Origin: Pedosphaera sp.
GTDB taxonomy: Bacteria > Verrucomicrobiota > Verrucomicrobiia > Limisphaerales > Pedosphaeraceae
Length of the DNA: 45,201 nt
Direction: 5' to 3'
Assembly (NCBI GenBank): GCA_028293285.1
Contig: JAQGPC010000057.1
Coordinates: 1 to 45,201 of the forward strand
The notes under the pieces are model-generated. The model ran no database searches. It saw nothing but the letters and a program-made list of their open reading frames with translations, and was not told where the DNA came from. Below, in pieces: positions 8,434 to 16,912 of the stretch. Position 1 is the first letter of the stretch. Every line of letters starts with the position of its first letter. A program made the translations under genes and the position numbers.

Positions 8434-9894
8434 TTATTCTGTCGGCACATCGTCACCACTAATTTTTGCTGCACTCTCAAACCGCGTATACGACTTCATG
8501 AACGTCAGGTGCACATCACCCGTTGGTCCATTTCTTTGCTTCGCAATCAACAAATTCACCGGCACCGCGTCATGGTCTTCCGCCGGGCCCGCGTCGTCTT
8601 CTTCCCGGCTCGGCTTATACAACAAACAAACCAAATCGGCATCCTGCTCAATCGACCCCGATTCACGCAAATCCGACAGCCGCGGCTTGCGGTCTTTATC
8701 CTTCTCCAACTCACGATTCAACTGGCTCAGCACGATGACCGGAACATCCAGTTCCTTGGCCAGCGATTTGATGCCGCTGGAGATGTCCGCAATCTCCTGC
8801 TGCCGGTTTTCTGCCCGGCGCGCAGTAGAATGGAGTAGCTGCAAGTAGTCAATGACAAACAGCTTGATGCCAAACTGCTGGGACATGCGCCGCGCCTTGG
8901 CCCGCATCTGCAAAACCGAGAGTCCTGAACTGTCATCAATGAATAAAGGAGCATTCGCCAGCTTGCCTGCCGCATTGGTCAATTTCGGAAAATCCCGCTC
9001 CGCCAGGAACCCTTCCCGCACATTCCGCAGGTTTACCCGCGACCGCGAGCACAACATACGCATCACGAGCGATTCCGAGGTCATTTCCAGGCTGAACACC
9101 CCCACCGGCAATTTCAGGTCCACAGCGACATGCTCGGCAACGTTCATCGCCAGTGAGGTCTTGCCCATGCTTGGTCGCGCCGCCAGCACGATCATTTCCC
9201 CGCCATGCAACCCGCTGGTCATTTTATCGAAATCGGCAAAGCCGGTTCCGATCCCGGTCAGCATCCCTTGTCGCTGGTGGTAATCCTCAATCGTGCTGAT
9301 TGCCTTCTTGACCAGATCCTTGATCTTGCCGGTATTTCCCTCGGCGCGCGTTTCGCTGATCCGCAGGATGTCGCGCTCAACTTCGTCCAAAAGACTGTCC
9401 ACCTCTCCCTCACATCCATACACCCGGTTCACTACGTCCGTGCAGGTGTGAATCATTTTCCGGAGCACATATTTCTCCTGCACGATCTCCAGGTAATAGG
9501 AAAGGTTCGCTGCCGACGGAACTGTATCCGGCAGCGTCGAGATATAAGCCAGTCCTCCCACCTCCTCGAGCCGGGCCTTGTCCTTTAAATTTTGTTGCAG
9601 GGTGATGAGATCGATCGCCTCACGTTTGTCGTACATCTCCACGACCGTCTCGAAAACAACCTGGTGTCGCAGATCATAAAACACCTCCGCGCCCGCCTTG
9701 AATTTTTCCACGCATTCGCCAATGCAATCGTTCGGCGACAAAAGTATGCAACCCAGCACCCCCTGCTCCGCTTCCGGCGAATGCGGTGGCAAACGGTCAA
9801 TACGGGGTGCCGCTTCGGAATAACCGGCTTTTTTCCTGCGGGATTTTTTTAAATCGGCTGGCGCACCGGAGCCTTCGGATACTGAATCTATCAT
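8434..9894 (-). CDS. dnaB: Replicative DNA helicase DnaB
   Basis: The 486-residue protein has an N-terminal primase-interaction domain at about residues 35-140 (PHSPEAEQGVLGCILL). It has a RecA-like C-terminal helicase domain with Walker A at about 239-247 (ARPSMGKTS) and Walker B near 340 (KLFVIDYLQLL). DNA-contact motif RESGSIEQDADLV and the terminal arginine-finger region follow. DnaB forms the hexameric ring that unwinds DNA at the replication fork. No intein interrupts the P-loop. The N-terminus has about 30 extra basic residues before the conserved start. It lies directly upstream of bamA with a 9-base gap, coupling a replication gene to an envelope gene in one run. The divergent MFS gene starts 239 bases away. 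Confidence 0.96.
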   Translation of the reverse strand: MIDSVSEGSGAPADLKKSRRKKAGYSEAAPRIDRLPPHSPEAEQGVLGCILLSPNDCIGECVEKFKAGAEVFYDLRHQVVFETVVEMYDKREAIDLITLQQNLKDKARLEEVGGLAYISTLPDTVPSAANLSYYLEIVQEKYVLRKMIHTCTDVVNRVYGCEGEVDSLLDEVERDILRISETRAEGNTGKIKDLVKKAISTIEDYHQRQGMLTGIGTGFADFDKMTSGLHGGEMIVLAARPSMGKTSLAMNVAEHVAVDLKLPVGVFSLEMTSESLVMRMLCSRSRVNLRNVREGFLAERDFPKLTNAAGKLANAPLFIDDSSGLSVLQMRAKARRMSQQFGIKLFVIDYLQLLHSTARRAENRQQEIADISSGIKSLAKELDVPVIVLSQLNRELEKDKDRKPRLSDLRESGSIEQDADLVCLLYKPSREEDDAGPAEDHDAVPVNLLIAKQRNGPTGDVHLTFMKSYTRFESAAKISGDDVPTE

Positions 9895-10046
9895 ACTAAA
9901 AGCAAAATCTTTTTCCGGGTAACAAACAATTTAAACCTTCGATTACTTGCTCTCAGGTTGTTCGCAAACTTATTCACCCGTTGATCATTCAACCAATAAA
10001 CGCCTCCTCTGTTCAAGCGGATTACATCAAATTCCTGCCGCATCGC

Positions 10047-10074
10047 TTGACTACGGTGCTTTCGCAAATAGACT
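10047..10074 (+). promoter_or_regulatory. Candidate promoter of MFS gene
   Basis: TTGACT (10047-10052), 16 bases, then TAGACT (10069-10074). This leaves a leader of roughly 50 bases before ATG 10134. The -10 resembles the TAG-type elements seen before other genes in this window. Confidence 0.4.
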
Positions 10075-10133
10075 CTCCCCATGCGGTTGAAGAACAAAAT
10101 TGACGTCCGGCAAGAGCACTCCTTCCAAGCTCC

Positions 10134-11366
10134 ATGAGAAAACCTTCTGTACTGATTATCTTCCTGACTGTATTTATTGACCTGGTTGGATTCGGCATTG
10201 TCATTCCGCTGCTTCCCATCTACGCCAATAATTTGCATGCCACTGGCTGGCAAATCGGGGCCATTATGTCGGCCTTTTCCCTAATGCAGTTTATTTTCGC
10301 CCCCTTCCTGGGACGACTCTCGGATCGCATTGGCCGCCGTCCCGTTCTCCTCACCAGCACCGCAGGCGCAGCCGTCTCATACCTGATTTTTGCCTATGCC
10401 TCCGGCTTGCAAGGCAACACCGCGCTGCTGTTGCTCTTTATCTCACGCGCGTTCGCCGGATTGTGCAGTGCAAACATTACCGTGGCGCAGGCGTACATCG
10501 CCGACATTACTCCGCCTGAACAACGCTCCAAAAAAATGGGGCTCATTGGCATGGCTTTCGGGCTCGGTTTTATTTTTGGCCCGCTCATTGGCAGTCTGGC
10601 CCGTCAACATTTTGGCCCCTCCGGCCCCGGCTGGGCAGCGGCTTGTTTATGTGCCGCCAACTTTCTGTTGGCACTCGCTATTTTACCGGAAAGCTGGAAA
10701 CCCAGTTCCGAACATGTGGCGCAACGGCCTCATTTGGATCAATGGAAGCACACCCTCACCCGTCCCAAAGTCGGACTGTTAATCGGCGTCTTTTTTCTCG
10801 CAACCTTTTGCTTCACCTGTTTTGAAACCACCCTCGGCCTCTTGGTCTTCAGTAATTTTTCCGTCGATGCGGAAAGTGCCCGGGGTATTAAAATGGTTGC
10901 TTACCTCTTTGCCTATGCTGGCATAATGGGCGCGTTGGCCCAGGGAGGAGGCACTGGTCGCCTCGTCAAAATGATGGGCGAACCAAAACTTATTGTCTTC
11001 AGTTTGTTCCTGGTTGCGATCAGTTTGGCGCCGATGCCTTTTGCGAAGAATTGGCCTTTGCTCCTGATATTGCTGGCAATATTGGCCATCGGTTCCAGCC
11101 TGACTCGTCCACCAGTGTTCGGGATGATTTCCAATCTCACGCCCCCTACTGAACAAGGTGTCACGATTGGTGTCGCTCAAAGTGCCGGCAGTCTCGCCCG
11201 CATCCTAGGCCCCTCTTTTGCTGCCATCACTTTTAAAAGTCATCCTTCCGTTCCTTACCTTGTTTGTGCTGGAGTTTCGCTGCTCACTGGCTTTCTGGCG
11301 TGGCAGCGACTAACCAAGGATTATTCGCCTGCACTGACTCCCGCTCCCCAAAAAGCAGGTTCCTAA
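10134..11366 (+). CDS. MFS transporter, DHA1 (TetA-like) family
   Basis: The 410-residue protein has 12 hydrophobic segments and the MFS loop 2-3 signature GRLSDRIGRRPV at about residues 61-72. The N-terminus VFIDLVGFGIVIPLLPIYA is typical of the drug:proton antiporter 1 group that includes TetA. The mid-helix-4 segment RAFAGLCSANITVAQAYIAD and the helix-5 motif GLGFIFGPLIGSLA also fit. It probably exports a small molecule in exchange for protons across the inner membrane. The substrate cannot be assigned, and similarity to TetA alone does not imply tetracycline resistance. It stands divergent to dnaB and is followed by an unrelated esterase gene after 154 bases, so it appears monocistronic. 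Confidence 0.85.
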   Translation: MRKPSVLIIFLTVFIDLVGFGIVIPLLPIYANNLHATGWQIGAIMSAFSLMQFIFAPFLGRLSDRIGRRPVLLTSTAGAAVSYLIFAYASGLQGNTALLLLFISRAFAGLCSANITVAQAYIADITPPEQRSKKMGLIGMAFGLGFIFGPLIGSLARQHFGPSGPGWAAACLCAANFLLALAILPESWKPSSEHVAQRPHLDQWKHTLTRPKVGLLIGVFFLATFCFTCFETTLGLLVFSNFSVDAESARGIKMVAYLFAYAGIMGALAQGGGTGRLVKMMGEPKLIVFSLFLVAISLAPMPFAKNWPLLLILLAILAIGSSLTRPPVFGMISNLTPPTEQGVTIGVAQSAGSLARILGPSFAAITFKSHPSVPYLVCAGVSLLTGFLAWQRLTKDYSPALTPAPQKAGS

Positions 11367-11387
11367 CCGCTCGACGTCCCCGTCCTT

Positions 11388-11426
11388 AGCTGGTATCAAT
11401 CTGACCAATCGTTATGATTACCAGCT
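11388..11426. repeat. 8-bp inverted repeat downstream of MFS gene
   Basis: AGCTGGTA (11388-11395) and TACCAGCT (11419-11426) are perfect complements separated by 23 bases. The pair lies 22 bases after the MFS stop. There is no T-run, so it could be a transcript end structure or chance. Confidence 0.3.
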
Positions 11427-11520
11427 TCAGCCGGACAACCATTCCCTTCATTTCTGCTCTTTGTTTCGAACTTGCGAAGCGCCGACGTTGCCGAAGCGAA
11501 GTAAGCACTTCAATAAACAG

Positions 11521-13059
11521 ATGAGAAGGAAATTAGCTTTTGCACTTTGCTTTGTATTGTTGGCCAGCCTCAACCTATCGGCAGCAAACAAAACCAAGCT
11601 CCGTTTTGAAGTCAGCCTCAAGCAAGACCTCGTGACTGCCCCACAAACTGGCCGTCTCTTCGTTATTCTCTATCGCGAGGAAAAGCCCGAACCGCGGATT
11701 GCTTTGGGCAAAATGGGCAAGGACGCTCCCTTTATTCAGGCTGGCGATGCAAACCAACTCGCACCCGGCAAAGCCATCTCACTCGACCAAACCGCCATCA
11801 CCTTCCCCGTAACCAATCTCTCCGAATTGCCTGCCGGCGATTATTATGTTCAGGCGTTATTGGATTCAAACCTCGACCTCCGTTCGCAGAACGCACCCGG
11901 CAATCTCTACAGCGATGTCCAAAAGCTTCACCTCGACCCGGCTAATCGAAAAACCATTCAACTTGAACTCTCGAAACAAATTGCTGCCGAGCAATTGCCG
12001 GCAGAAACTGAACTCATCAAGTTCGTTAAAATTCAATCGCATCTTCTCAGCGACTTCCACCATCGCCCTATTTATCTCCGGGCCGGAATTATTTTACCGC
12101 GTGATTATAATCATGAGCCAACCCGCAAATATCCGCTTTGGGTACGCGTCGGCGGATTCAATACTCGTTACACAGCAGTGCAAACATTGATGGGCAAAAA
12201 ATCCGATTTTAAAACGAATTGGATGAGCGGTGATGTCCCCGGAATGATCCTTCTCCAACTCGACGGTGCCGGCCCCTTCGGTGATTGCTATCAGGTGAAT
12301 TCCGCCAACAACGGTCCTTACGGCGATGCCATCACTCAGGAATTGATTCCTTATGTGGAACAAAAATTCCGCGCCATCGGTCAACCACACGCACGGGTTC
12401 TTTCCGGCCATTCCACGGGAGGATGGGGCTCGCTGGCATTGCAGATCTTCTACCCCGACTTCTTCAATGGCGTTTGGAGTTCCTCACCCGACCCGGTTGA
12501 TTTTCGCGCGCTCGAATTGATTGATCTCTATGAAGCTGATAACGCCTACGTAAATGAATTTGGCTTCGAACGGCCTAGTGAGCGAATCGTGAATGGCGAC
12601 ACAAAGCTGACCATGCGCCGGGAAGTGCAAATCGAAAATGTTCTCGGTCGCGGCAATAGCTGGACCATGTCTGGCGGCCAATGGTGCGCCTGGAATGCCA
12701 CTTACAGTCCGCGCGGAAAAGACGGTCAACCGATGCCTGCATGGAACCCGCTCACTGGCAAAATCGATCACCAAGTCGCCGAGCAATGGAAAAAATATGA
12801 TCTCCGGCTCATTCTCGAACAAAACTGGCAAACCCTTGGCCCCAAATTACAAGGCAAGCTCCACATCTCCGTCGGCGATGCGGATAATTATTTCCTCAAC
12901 AATGCCGTTCATCTGCTCGACAACTTTCTTTCAAAAGCCGACCCGCCGTATAAAGGCCGGATTACTTACGGCCCCGGCAAAGGCCACAGTTGGCATGACA
13001 TGTCTTTGCGCGAAGTAATGAACGAAATGAAAGCTGCCACCGAACCAGTTCACCACTGA
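11521..13059 (+). CDS. Secreted alpha/beta-hydrolase, esterase D-like
   Basis: The 512-residue protein starts at ATG 11521, which gives a clean signal peptide (MRRKLAFALCFVLLASLNLSAA, cleaved near 22). A TTG start at 11461 would bury it. An N-terminal beta-rich domain (about 25-165) precedes an alpha/beta-hydrolase domain of the esterase D/enterochelin esterase kind. The nucleophile is Ser 298 in GHSTGGWG. The acid is probably the aspartate in GDADNYFLN, and the histidine is in GKGHSWHDM near the C-terminus, so a full triad is present. It likely hydrolyses an ester outside the cytoplasm, with the substrate unknown. The stop codon TGA at 13057-13059 directly abuts the stop of the convergent lipoprotein gene, leaving no room for a separate terminator. 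Confidence 0.8.
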   Translation: MRRKLAFALCFVLLASLNLSAANKTKLRFEVSLKQDLVTAPQTGRLFVILYREEKPEPRIALGKMGKDAPFIQAGDANQLAPGKAISLDQTAITFPVTNLSELPAGDYYVQALLDSNLDLRSQNAPGNLYSDVQKLHLDPANRKTIQLELSKQIAAEQLPAETELIKFVKIQSHLLSDFHHRPIYLRAGIILPRDYNHEPTRKYPLWVRVGGFNTRYTAVQTLMGKKSDFKTNWMSGDVPGMILLQLDGAGPFGDCYQVNSANNGPYGDAITQELIPYVEQKFRAIGQPHARVLSGHSTGGWGSLALQIFYPDFFNGVWSSSPDPVDFRALELIDLYEADNAYVNEFGFERPSERIVNGDTKLTMRREVQIENVLGRGNSWTMSGGQWCAWNATYSPRGKDGQPMPAWNPLTGKIDHQVAEQWKKYDLRLILEQNWQTLGPKLQGKLHISVGDADNYFLNNAVHLLDNFLSKADPPYKGRITYGPGKGHSWHDMSLREVMNEMKAATEPVHH

Positions 13060-13827
13060 TTATCTCTTCGTTGCCTCAGGCAATTCCAGCCGCCGCATTT
13101 TAATCTGCCGCACCGCGCTAGTCGTTTGGAAAGTGGCAATGCCTAGCGGTATGGAACGTTCAATATCCCCGTAGCGCAACGAAATCTTCCGTTCCTTCGT
13201 CGGCAAATCAATGATGTTCTGGGCATCAACCCACGCCTCAATCTTCGCCTGAGTCACCCGCACGCGGACGCGATACCAACGACCCTTCTCGAATCTCATG
13301 TATTGGGTGGTTTCATTCTCCGAAGCATCCTCACCATTGATGCTGGATAGACCCACCACCGCCCCACCCCAACCGCCTAAAATCAAACTGCAATACGCGT
13401 CCTTCACCGGAAAGGTCAGCCCGCAAAAGAAGTCCGAACCTTCTACGCGCATGGCATCCAGCGCGACTTCGTAATCCACCCTCGGCAATTCATTCGTCCA
13501 ATTGATCCCGCTTAATTGATCTCCGGTATTGATTACCACCATCCCCGATTGGCATTCCACCTCACCGTGCCCGCCAAATAAAGTTTCCTGCCAACCGGCA
13601 AGCGTCTTTCCGTCGAAAAGCGATTTCCATCCCTCGCCTTCAAACGGTGCGGAAGGCTTTGCTGGTGCCTTTTCCAGTATCTCCTTCGGGTCGGGGTGCA
13701 AAGGCAATGCCGCCACTTTTGAAACTGGTTCCGCTTGAGATACGGACGCGGTTGGCTTCGTTGCACAACCCGCCAGGAGTAATAATGCGCCTGACAAAAT
13801 GAACAATGCTTTGCATCCTCTGCTCAT
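13060..13827 (-). CDS. DUF1080 (3-keto-disaccharide hydrolase-like) lipoprotein
   Basis: The 255-residue protein has a lipoprotein signal peptide with lipobox LLAGC, the modified cysteine at about residue 21. A proline/alanine-rich linker runs to about residue 60. The DUF1080 domain then begins with its hallmark WKSLFDGKTLAGW. The domain is a concanavalin-like jelly roll, common in Planctomycetes and Verrucomicrobia, and linked to sugar-derivative hydrolysis or binding. Segments DFFCGLTFPV and YRVRVRVTQAKIEAWVD fit the fold. The substrate is unknown. A small membrane protein gene follows on the same strand upstream (13829-14092) with a one-base gap, suggesting cotranscription. At its 3' end it abuts the convergent esterase gene. 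Confidence 0.82.
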   Translation of the reverse strand: MSRGCKALFILSGALLLLAGCATKPTASVSQAEPVSKVAALPLHPDPKEILEKAPAKPSAPFEGEGWKSLFDGKTLAGWQETLFGGHGEVECQSGMVVINTGDQLSGINWTNELPRVDYEVALDAMRVEGSDFFCGLTFPVKDAYCSLILGGWGGAVVGLSSINGEDASENETTQYMRFEKGRWYRVRVRVTQAKIEAWVDAQNIIDLPTKERKISLRYGDIERSIPLGIATFQTTSAVRQIKMRRLELPEATKR

Positions 13828-13828
13828 A

Positions 13829-14092
13829 TCAATAGCCTTGCTTCTTTACCCAATACATTACGCCCAAAATTCCGAGGCTTACCAGCGACATCAACAGTGC
13901 CGAACTGATGAAGTAGGAAATACCAATCAGCAACAACCCGCCAACCAGCGGCGACGTCGATTTCTGCCGCCAGCCATAAATAAAGATGCCTGATCCAAGT
14001 CCGCCCCAAATTAGTGAGGCGAACAGCGTCTGAGTATTAAACAAATTTTCCACGCCTAAATTGAGATGGTGCACGACACCGCTTCGGGCCAA
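13829..14092 (-). CDS. Small conserved-looking membrane protein
   Basis: The frame encodes up to 87 residues with three hydrophobic segments at about 22-39, 47-63 and 65-80. No ATG is available in frame. TTG at 14092 is the longest choice, but the hydrophobic, conserved-looking part starts near NTQTLFASLIWGGLGSGIFIYG, so GTG at 14053 (residue 14) is a plausible alternative start. Basic residues cluster between the first and second segments (YGWRQKS) and at the C-terminus (VKKQGY). The gene ends one base before the DUF1080 lipoprotein gene begins. I recognise the general pattern of small inner-membrane proteins but no named family. Confidence 0.6.
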   Translation of the reverse strand: MARSGVVHHLNLGVENLFNTQTLFASLIWGGLGSGIFIYGWRQKSTSPLVGGLLLIGISYFISSALLMSLVSLGILGVMYWVKKQGY

Positions 14093-14142
14093 TCTCTTGA
14101 AAGCATTGCGGGAAATGTTCCTGTGGGCAAATCAATAACTGC

Positions 14143-14436
14143 ATGACCACGCCCAGCTTTTTAAGAATCCAACCGGATGGACTTTTACTTGCCATCAAGC
14201 TGCAGCCGCGCGCTTCCGCCAATGAAATTGGCGAACCGCTGGGAGATGAATTGCGTATCAAGGTCACCGCCCCGCCCGTTGATGCCGCCGCCAACGAAGC
14301 CCTGCTGCGACTGCTTGCGGATACCCTGGATTGTCCACGCGGTCGTGTGGAACTGATTCGTGGCCAAACCTCCCGTCACAAAGTAGTTAAGTTGCATGGG
14401 TTGGATGCGGCAATCGTTCTTGCCAGATTAACGTAA
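14143..14436 (+). CDS. YggU/DUF167 family protein
   Basis: The 97-residue cytosolic protein starts at ATG 14143. It has the family signatures IKLQPRASANEI near residue 18, LRIKVTAPPVDAAANEAL near 37-54 and VELIRGQTSRHKVVKL near 69-84. These form a small alpha/beta fold. The family is widespread in bacteria and archaea with structures solved but no agreed function. It is divergent from the small membrane protein gene, with a 50-base gap between starts, and lies 45 bases before the exchanger gene on the same strand. The length matches the family (about 95-100). Confidence 0.88.
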   Translation: MTTPSFLRIQPDGLLLAIKLQPRASANEIGEPLGDELRIKVTAPPVDAAANEALLRLLADTLDCPRGRVELIRGQTSRHKVVKLHGLDAAIVLARLT

Positions 14437-14481
14437 ATCTCCACACCTCTTTCGTCCTGCCATCGTGGCATTATCGCTGCC

Positions 14482-15531
14482 GTGCGATTGCCAACTCGCC
14501 CGCATCCTGATTTACTGCGCCCGTTGCAAGCATCAATCACAACGTGGATCGAAAGCACCGGCGCTTGGAGCCCCTGGCTGTTCCTCGCACTATTCCTCGC
14601 CGCGTCATTTCTGATGATTTGGCGGCTCGAAAGCCTGGCCGAAGGCGGTTTGGAGGGCACAGTCCTCGGCACACTCGTCATGCCCTACTGCTCCGGCATC
14701 GGCAATTTGATCTTTGCATTCGTCATGGGCAAGCAAGGCGGTTCCGCCACTGAAGTCATGACCAACTGCGTCGTGAACAATGTCACTAATTTGACCTTGA
14801 TCCTGGGTTTGCCCGCCATCTTCTGGAGTATGAGCCTTGCCTCGCAAAAGAAGGGCAAAGGCGGTAAGGGTAACAAACAGGGGCAAACCGCCTCTCAACT
14901 TAATCGTCTCTCCCTGCTGCTCACTCTCGTGGCCGTCCTATTCTTCACCGGCGCGACCTGGATAATGGGGCGTGATGGGAAAATTGATTTCACCGATGGT
15001 CTTATTTTGGTCGGGCTTTTCCTCTTTTGGCAATGCTTCCACGTCTTCGATGTGATGAAAACCAATGTGCGACAAAACCGTAGCTTCGATGTGATAATGC
15101 TGGTTGATCTGGCTTTGCTCGCCGTCGGTGCTTACGCAGTTTATATCAGCACCGATTGGCTGGTGGCCTGGGTTTCAAAAATCCATACCGGCTTTATCAG
15201 CGCCAAATACATTGGCTGGCTGAGCGGCTGGTTGATGGTCGTCCCGAATGGAATGCTCGCATTGTATTACGCCTGGACCAAACGCCCGGAAGTGGTTTAC
15301 ACCTCGCAAGTCGGCGATGGCCACATCTGCATCCCCTTATGCGTCGGCATCTTCGCCTTGTATAAACCGATTGTCATGCCCGCCTTTTTCCAGACCGGCA
15401 TGCTTCTGTTGATCGGCGCAGCGCTGACGCACATGTTTTTCATCGCCTTTTTCAACCAACTCCCGCGACTCATGGGCATGGCGTTGACAGCGGCCTACGG
15501 CTATTTTCTCTATAAAGGATTGCTCAAATGA
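14482..15531 (+). CDS. Sodium/calcium exchanger-like membrane protein (CaCA superfamily)
   Basis: The 349-residue protein starts with GTG at 14482. About ten hydrophobic segments are arranged as two halves, separated by a lysine/glycine-rich cytosolic loop at about residues 120-140. The first half has the alpha-repeat-like GTVLGTLVMPYCSGIGNLIFA and VMTNCVVNNVTNLTLILGLP. The second has GWLSGWLMVVPNGMLALYYAW. Both are consistent with the ion-binding repeats of cation exchangers, although the classical acidic residues are not obvious, so the transported ion is uncertain. Its stop (TGA 15529-15531) is two bases from the stop of the convergent gene. The start could lie further in. The conserved part begins near residue 22. 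Confidence 0.65.
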   Translation: MRLPTRPHPDLLRPLQASITTWIESTGAWSPWLFLALFLAASFLMIWRLESLAEGGLEGTVLGTLVMPYCSGIGNLIFAFVMGKQGGSATEVMTNCVVNNVTNLTLILGLPAIFWSMSLASQKKGKGGKGNKQGQTASQLNRLSLLLTLVAVLFFTGATWIMGRDGKIDFTDGLILVGLFLFWQCFHVFDVMKTNVRQNRSFDVIMLVDLALLAVGAYAVYISTDWLVAWVSKIHTGFISAKYIGWLSGWLMVVPNGMLALYYAWTKRPEVVYTSQVGDGHICIPLCVGIFALYKPIVMPAFFQTGMLLLIGAALTHMFFIAFFNQLPRLMGMALTAAYGYFLYKGLLK

Positions 15532-15533
15532 GC

Positions 15534-15959
15534 TTACAGGAAATAGACGAGCGGACTGGAACGCACCTTGTCGCTCATTTCAACGAAAGGCACCTGCGCG
15601 TCAATCCAATGCGGGTCTTTTGTAATTTGTTCCATCGTCTTCGTGGTATTATTACAAATCAGGTAAATCCCCTCGCCCAGCACCATGAAAGCTTCGAAAA
15701 GCGTTCCGGTGGCATGTCGTGTAAACTCGAAATCTCCCGCCCCATGTTGGTCCTTCGCCAGTTCTGCGCGCAAGGCACCCAAATCATTGGCAAAGTTTTT
15801 CAGGAAATCATCGTTGCGCGGGCCGATGTAATTCAAAATCCTGCTTTTTTTATGGGCAACGTTTACGATGGCCCATTCGTCAAAAACGACTTTTTTATAC
15901 CGGGCATTCATCTGCTCGGCGCATCCTTTAATCAGTTTCGTGGTTTCTTCAATGGTCAT
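15534..15959 (-). CDS. Hypothetical cytosolic protein
   Basis: I do not recognise this 141-residue protein. It starts with ATG at 15959 (MTIEETTKLIKGCAEQMN) and has no signal peptide or membrane segment. The composition is ordinary and mixed alpha/beta: a helical N-terminus, a strand-like stretch KKVVFDEWAIVNVAH, a helical middle (RNDDFLKNFANDLGALRAELAK) and a C-terminal part rich in aromatic and acidic residues. It is convergent with the exchanger gene, with a two-base gap. It is divergent from the CruF-like gene with a 107-base gap. Normal codon use and a full-length clean frame make it a likely real gene. Confidence 0.65.
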   Translation of the reverse strand: MTIEETTKLIKGCAEQMNARYKKVVFDEWAIVNVAHKKSRILNYIGPRNDDFLKNFANDLGALRAELAKDQHGAGDFEFTRHATGTLFEAFMVLGEGIYLICNNTTKTMEQITKDPHWIDAQVPFVEMSDKVRSSPLVYFL

Positions 15960-16066
15960 AGGTGGGGCAAAATAAGTTCAAATTCCAGAAATAAGACATT
16001 TTTGGCTAGCGTACATCACGGTTTAAATAAACACGCAAGCCTCATGCCAGAACGCAACCTGGCACC

Positions 16067-16912
16067 TTGGACGCCGTCGTGAGTAATCAAGAGGACCAAC
16101 GCAACCTGGCTCAAAGGATTTTCCCACTCCTTCTCCTCGCCTTTTTTGCCTGTGTAGTCTGGTTGCTTCTCGTGGCTTTACAGTTGGCTCCCGCAAAAAA
16201 CTCTCACCTCCTCGAAGCTACTTTTCTCGTTCTTGCTGCCGTTCTGACCGTGGCAAGTCTTGCCCGCCGGTTGCCCGTCGAAAATGCCATCATGGCGGCC
16301 ATCTATGTCGCCGCTATCTCATTCATTGTCGAAATTGTTGGCGTGAAAACCGGTATTCCTTTTGGTCCGCTCACTTACACCGAAAGTTTTGGACCTCAAT
16401 TATTCCACGTCCCCTGGCTGGTTCCCCTCCTCTGGATAATCGTCATACTGAACTCTCGCGGAGTCGCCAAACTCATCCTGCGTCCCTGGCGAAAAGCAAA
16501 TAACTACGGGTTTTGGGTCATGGGATTGACCTGCCTGTTGGCGTTGGACTTGGACTTGGGCCTTGAACCTTTTGCCACACGAATCAATCACTTATGGAAT
16601 TGGAAATCAGTTGGAAACTCCCTGTCCTGGTATGATTCGCCTTGGACCAATTTTCTGGGCTGGGCTGCAACCACCTTGCTCATTCTTATCTTCACCACTC
16701 TCTGGCTCATCAATAAAAGAGCAAGCCAGCAGGAAACGATTGATTATCCGCCCTTGGTTTTGTGGCTGGGATTAAACTTCTTTCTTGCTGGAATCAATGC
16801 CATCCACGGACTTTGGCTGGCTGCCGCCTTTGGTCTATGTATCGGCACGCTTGCACTCGTATTCGCGCTCCGGGGAGCGCGTCATTCCGCACTCACGAAG
16901 CCGGCGATTTAA
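16067..16912 (+). CDS. Carotenoid biosynthesis (CruF/DUF422)-like membrane protein
   Basis: The product is up to 281 residues with seven to eight hydrophobic segments. Motifs fit the DUF422/CruF group: a conserved glutamate region IVEIVGVKTGIPFGPLTYTESFG at about 86-108, a tryptophan-rich LWNWKSVGNSLSWYDSPWTNFLGW at about 175-198, and an acidic membrane stretch LALDLDLGLEP. CruF hydrates the end groups of acyclic carotenoids, but members of this family also occur without that role, so the reaction is tentative. No carotenoid gene lies nearby. The start is uncertain: TTG at 16067 or GTG at 16079 are both in frame and neither has a good ribosome site. Its 3' end overlaps the convergent CNNM gene by 20 bases. 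Confidence 0.6.
   Translation: MDAVVSNQEDQRNLAQRIFPLLLLAFFACVVWLLLVALQLAPAKNSHLLEATFLVLAAVLTVASLARRLPVENAIMAAIYVAAISFIVEIVGVKTGIPFGPLTYTESFGPQLFHVPWLVPLLWIIVILNSRGVAKLILRPWRKANNYGFWVMGLTCLLALDLDLGLEPFATRINHLWNWKSVGNSLSWYDSPWTNFLGWAATTLLILIFTTLWLINKRASQQETIDYPPLVLWLGLNFFLAGINAIHGLWLAAAFGLCIGTLALVFALRGARHSALTKPAI

Noticed and set aside
10134..11366. Tetracycline resistance gene tetA
   Set aside because: Only the general DHA1 family features are present. Substrate cannot be claimed from the motifs seen.
14482..15531. Confident assignment as a calcium exchanger
   Set aside because: The acidic residues of the two alpha repeats are not clear, so only superfamily-level similarity is stated.
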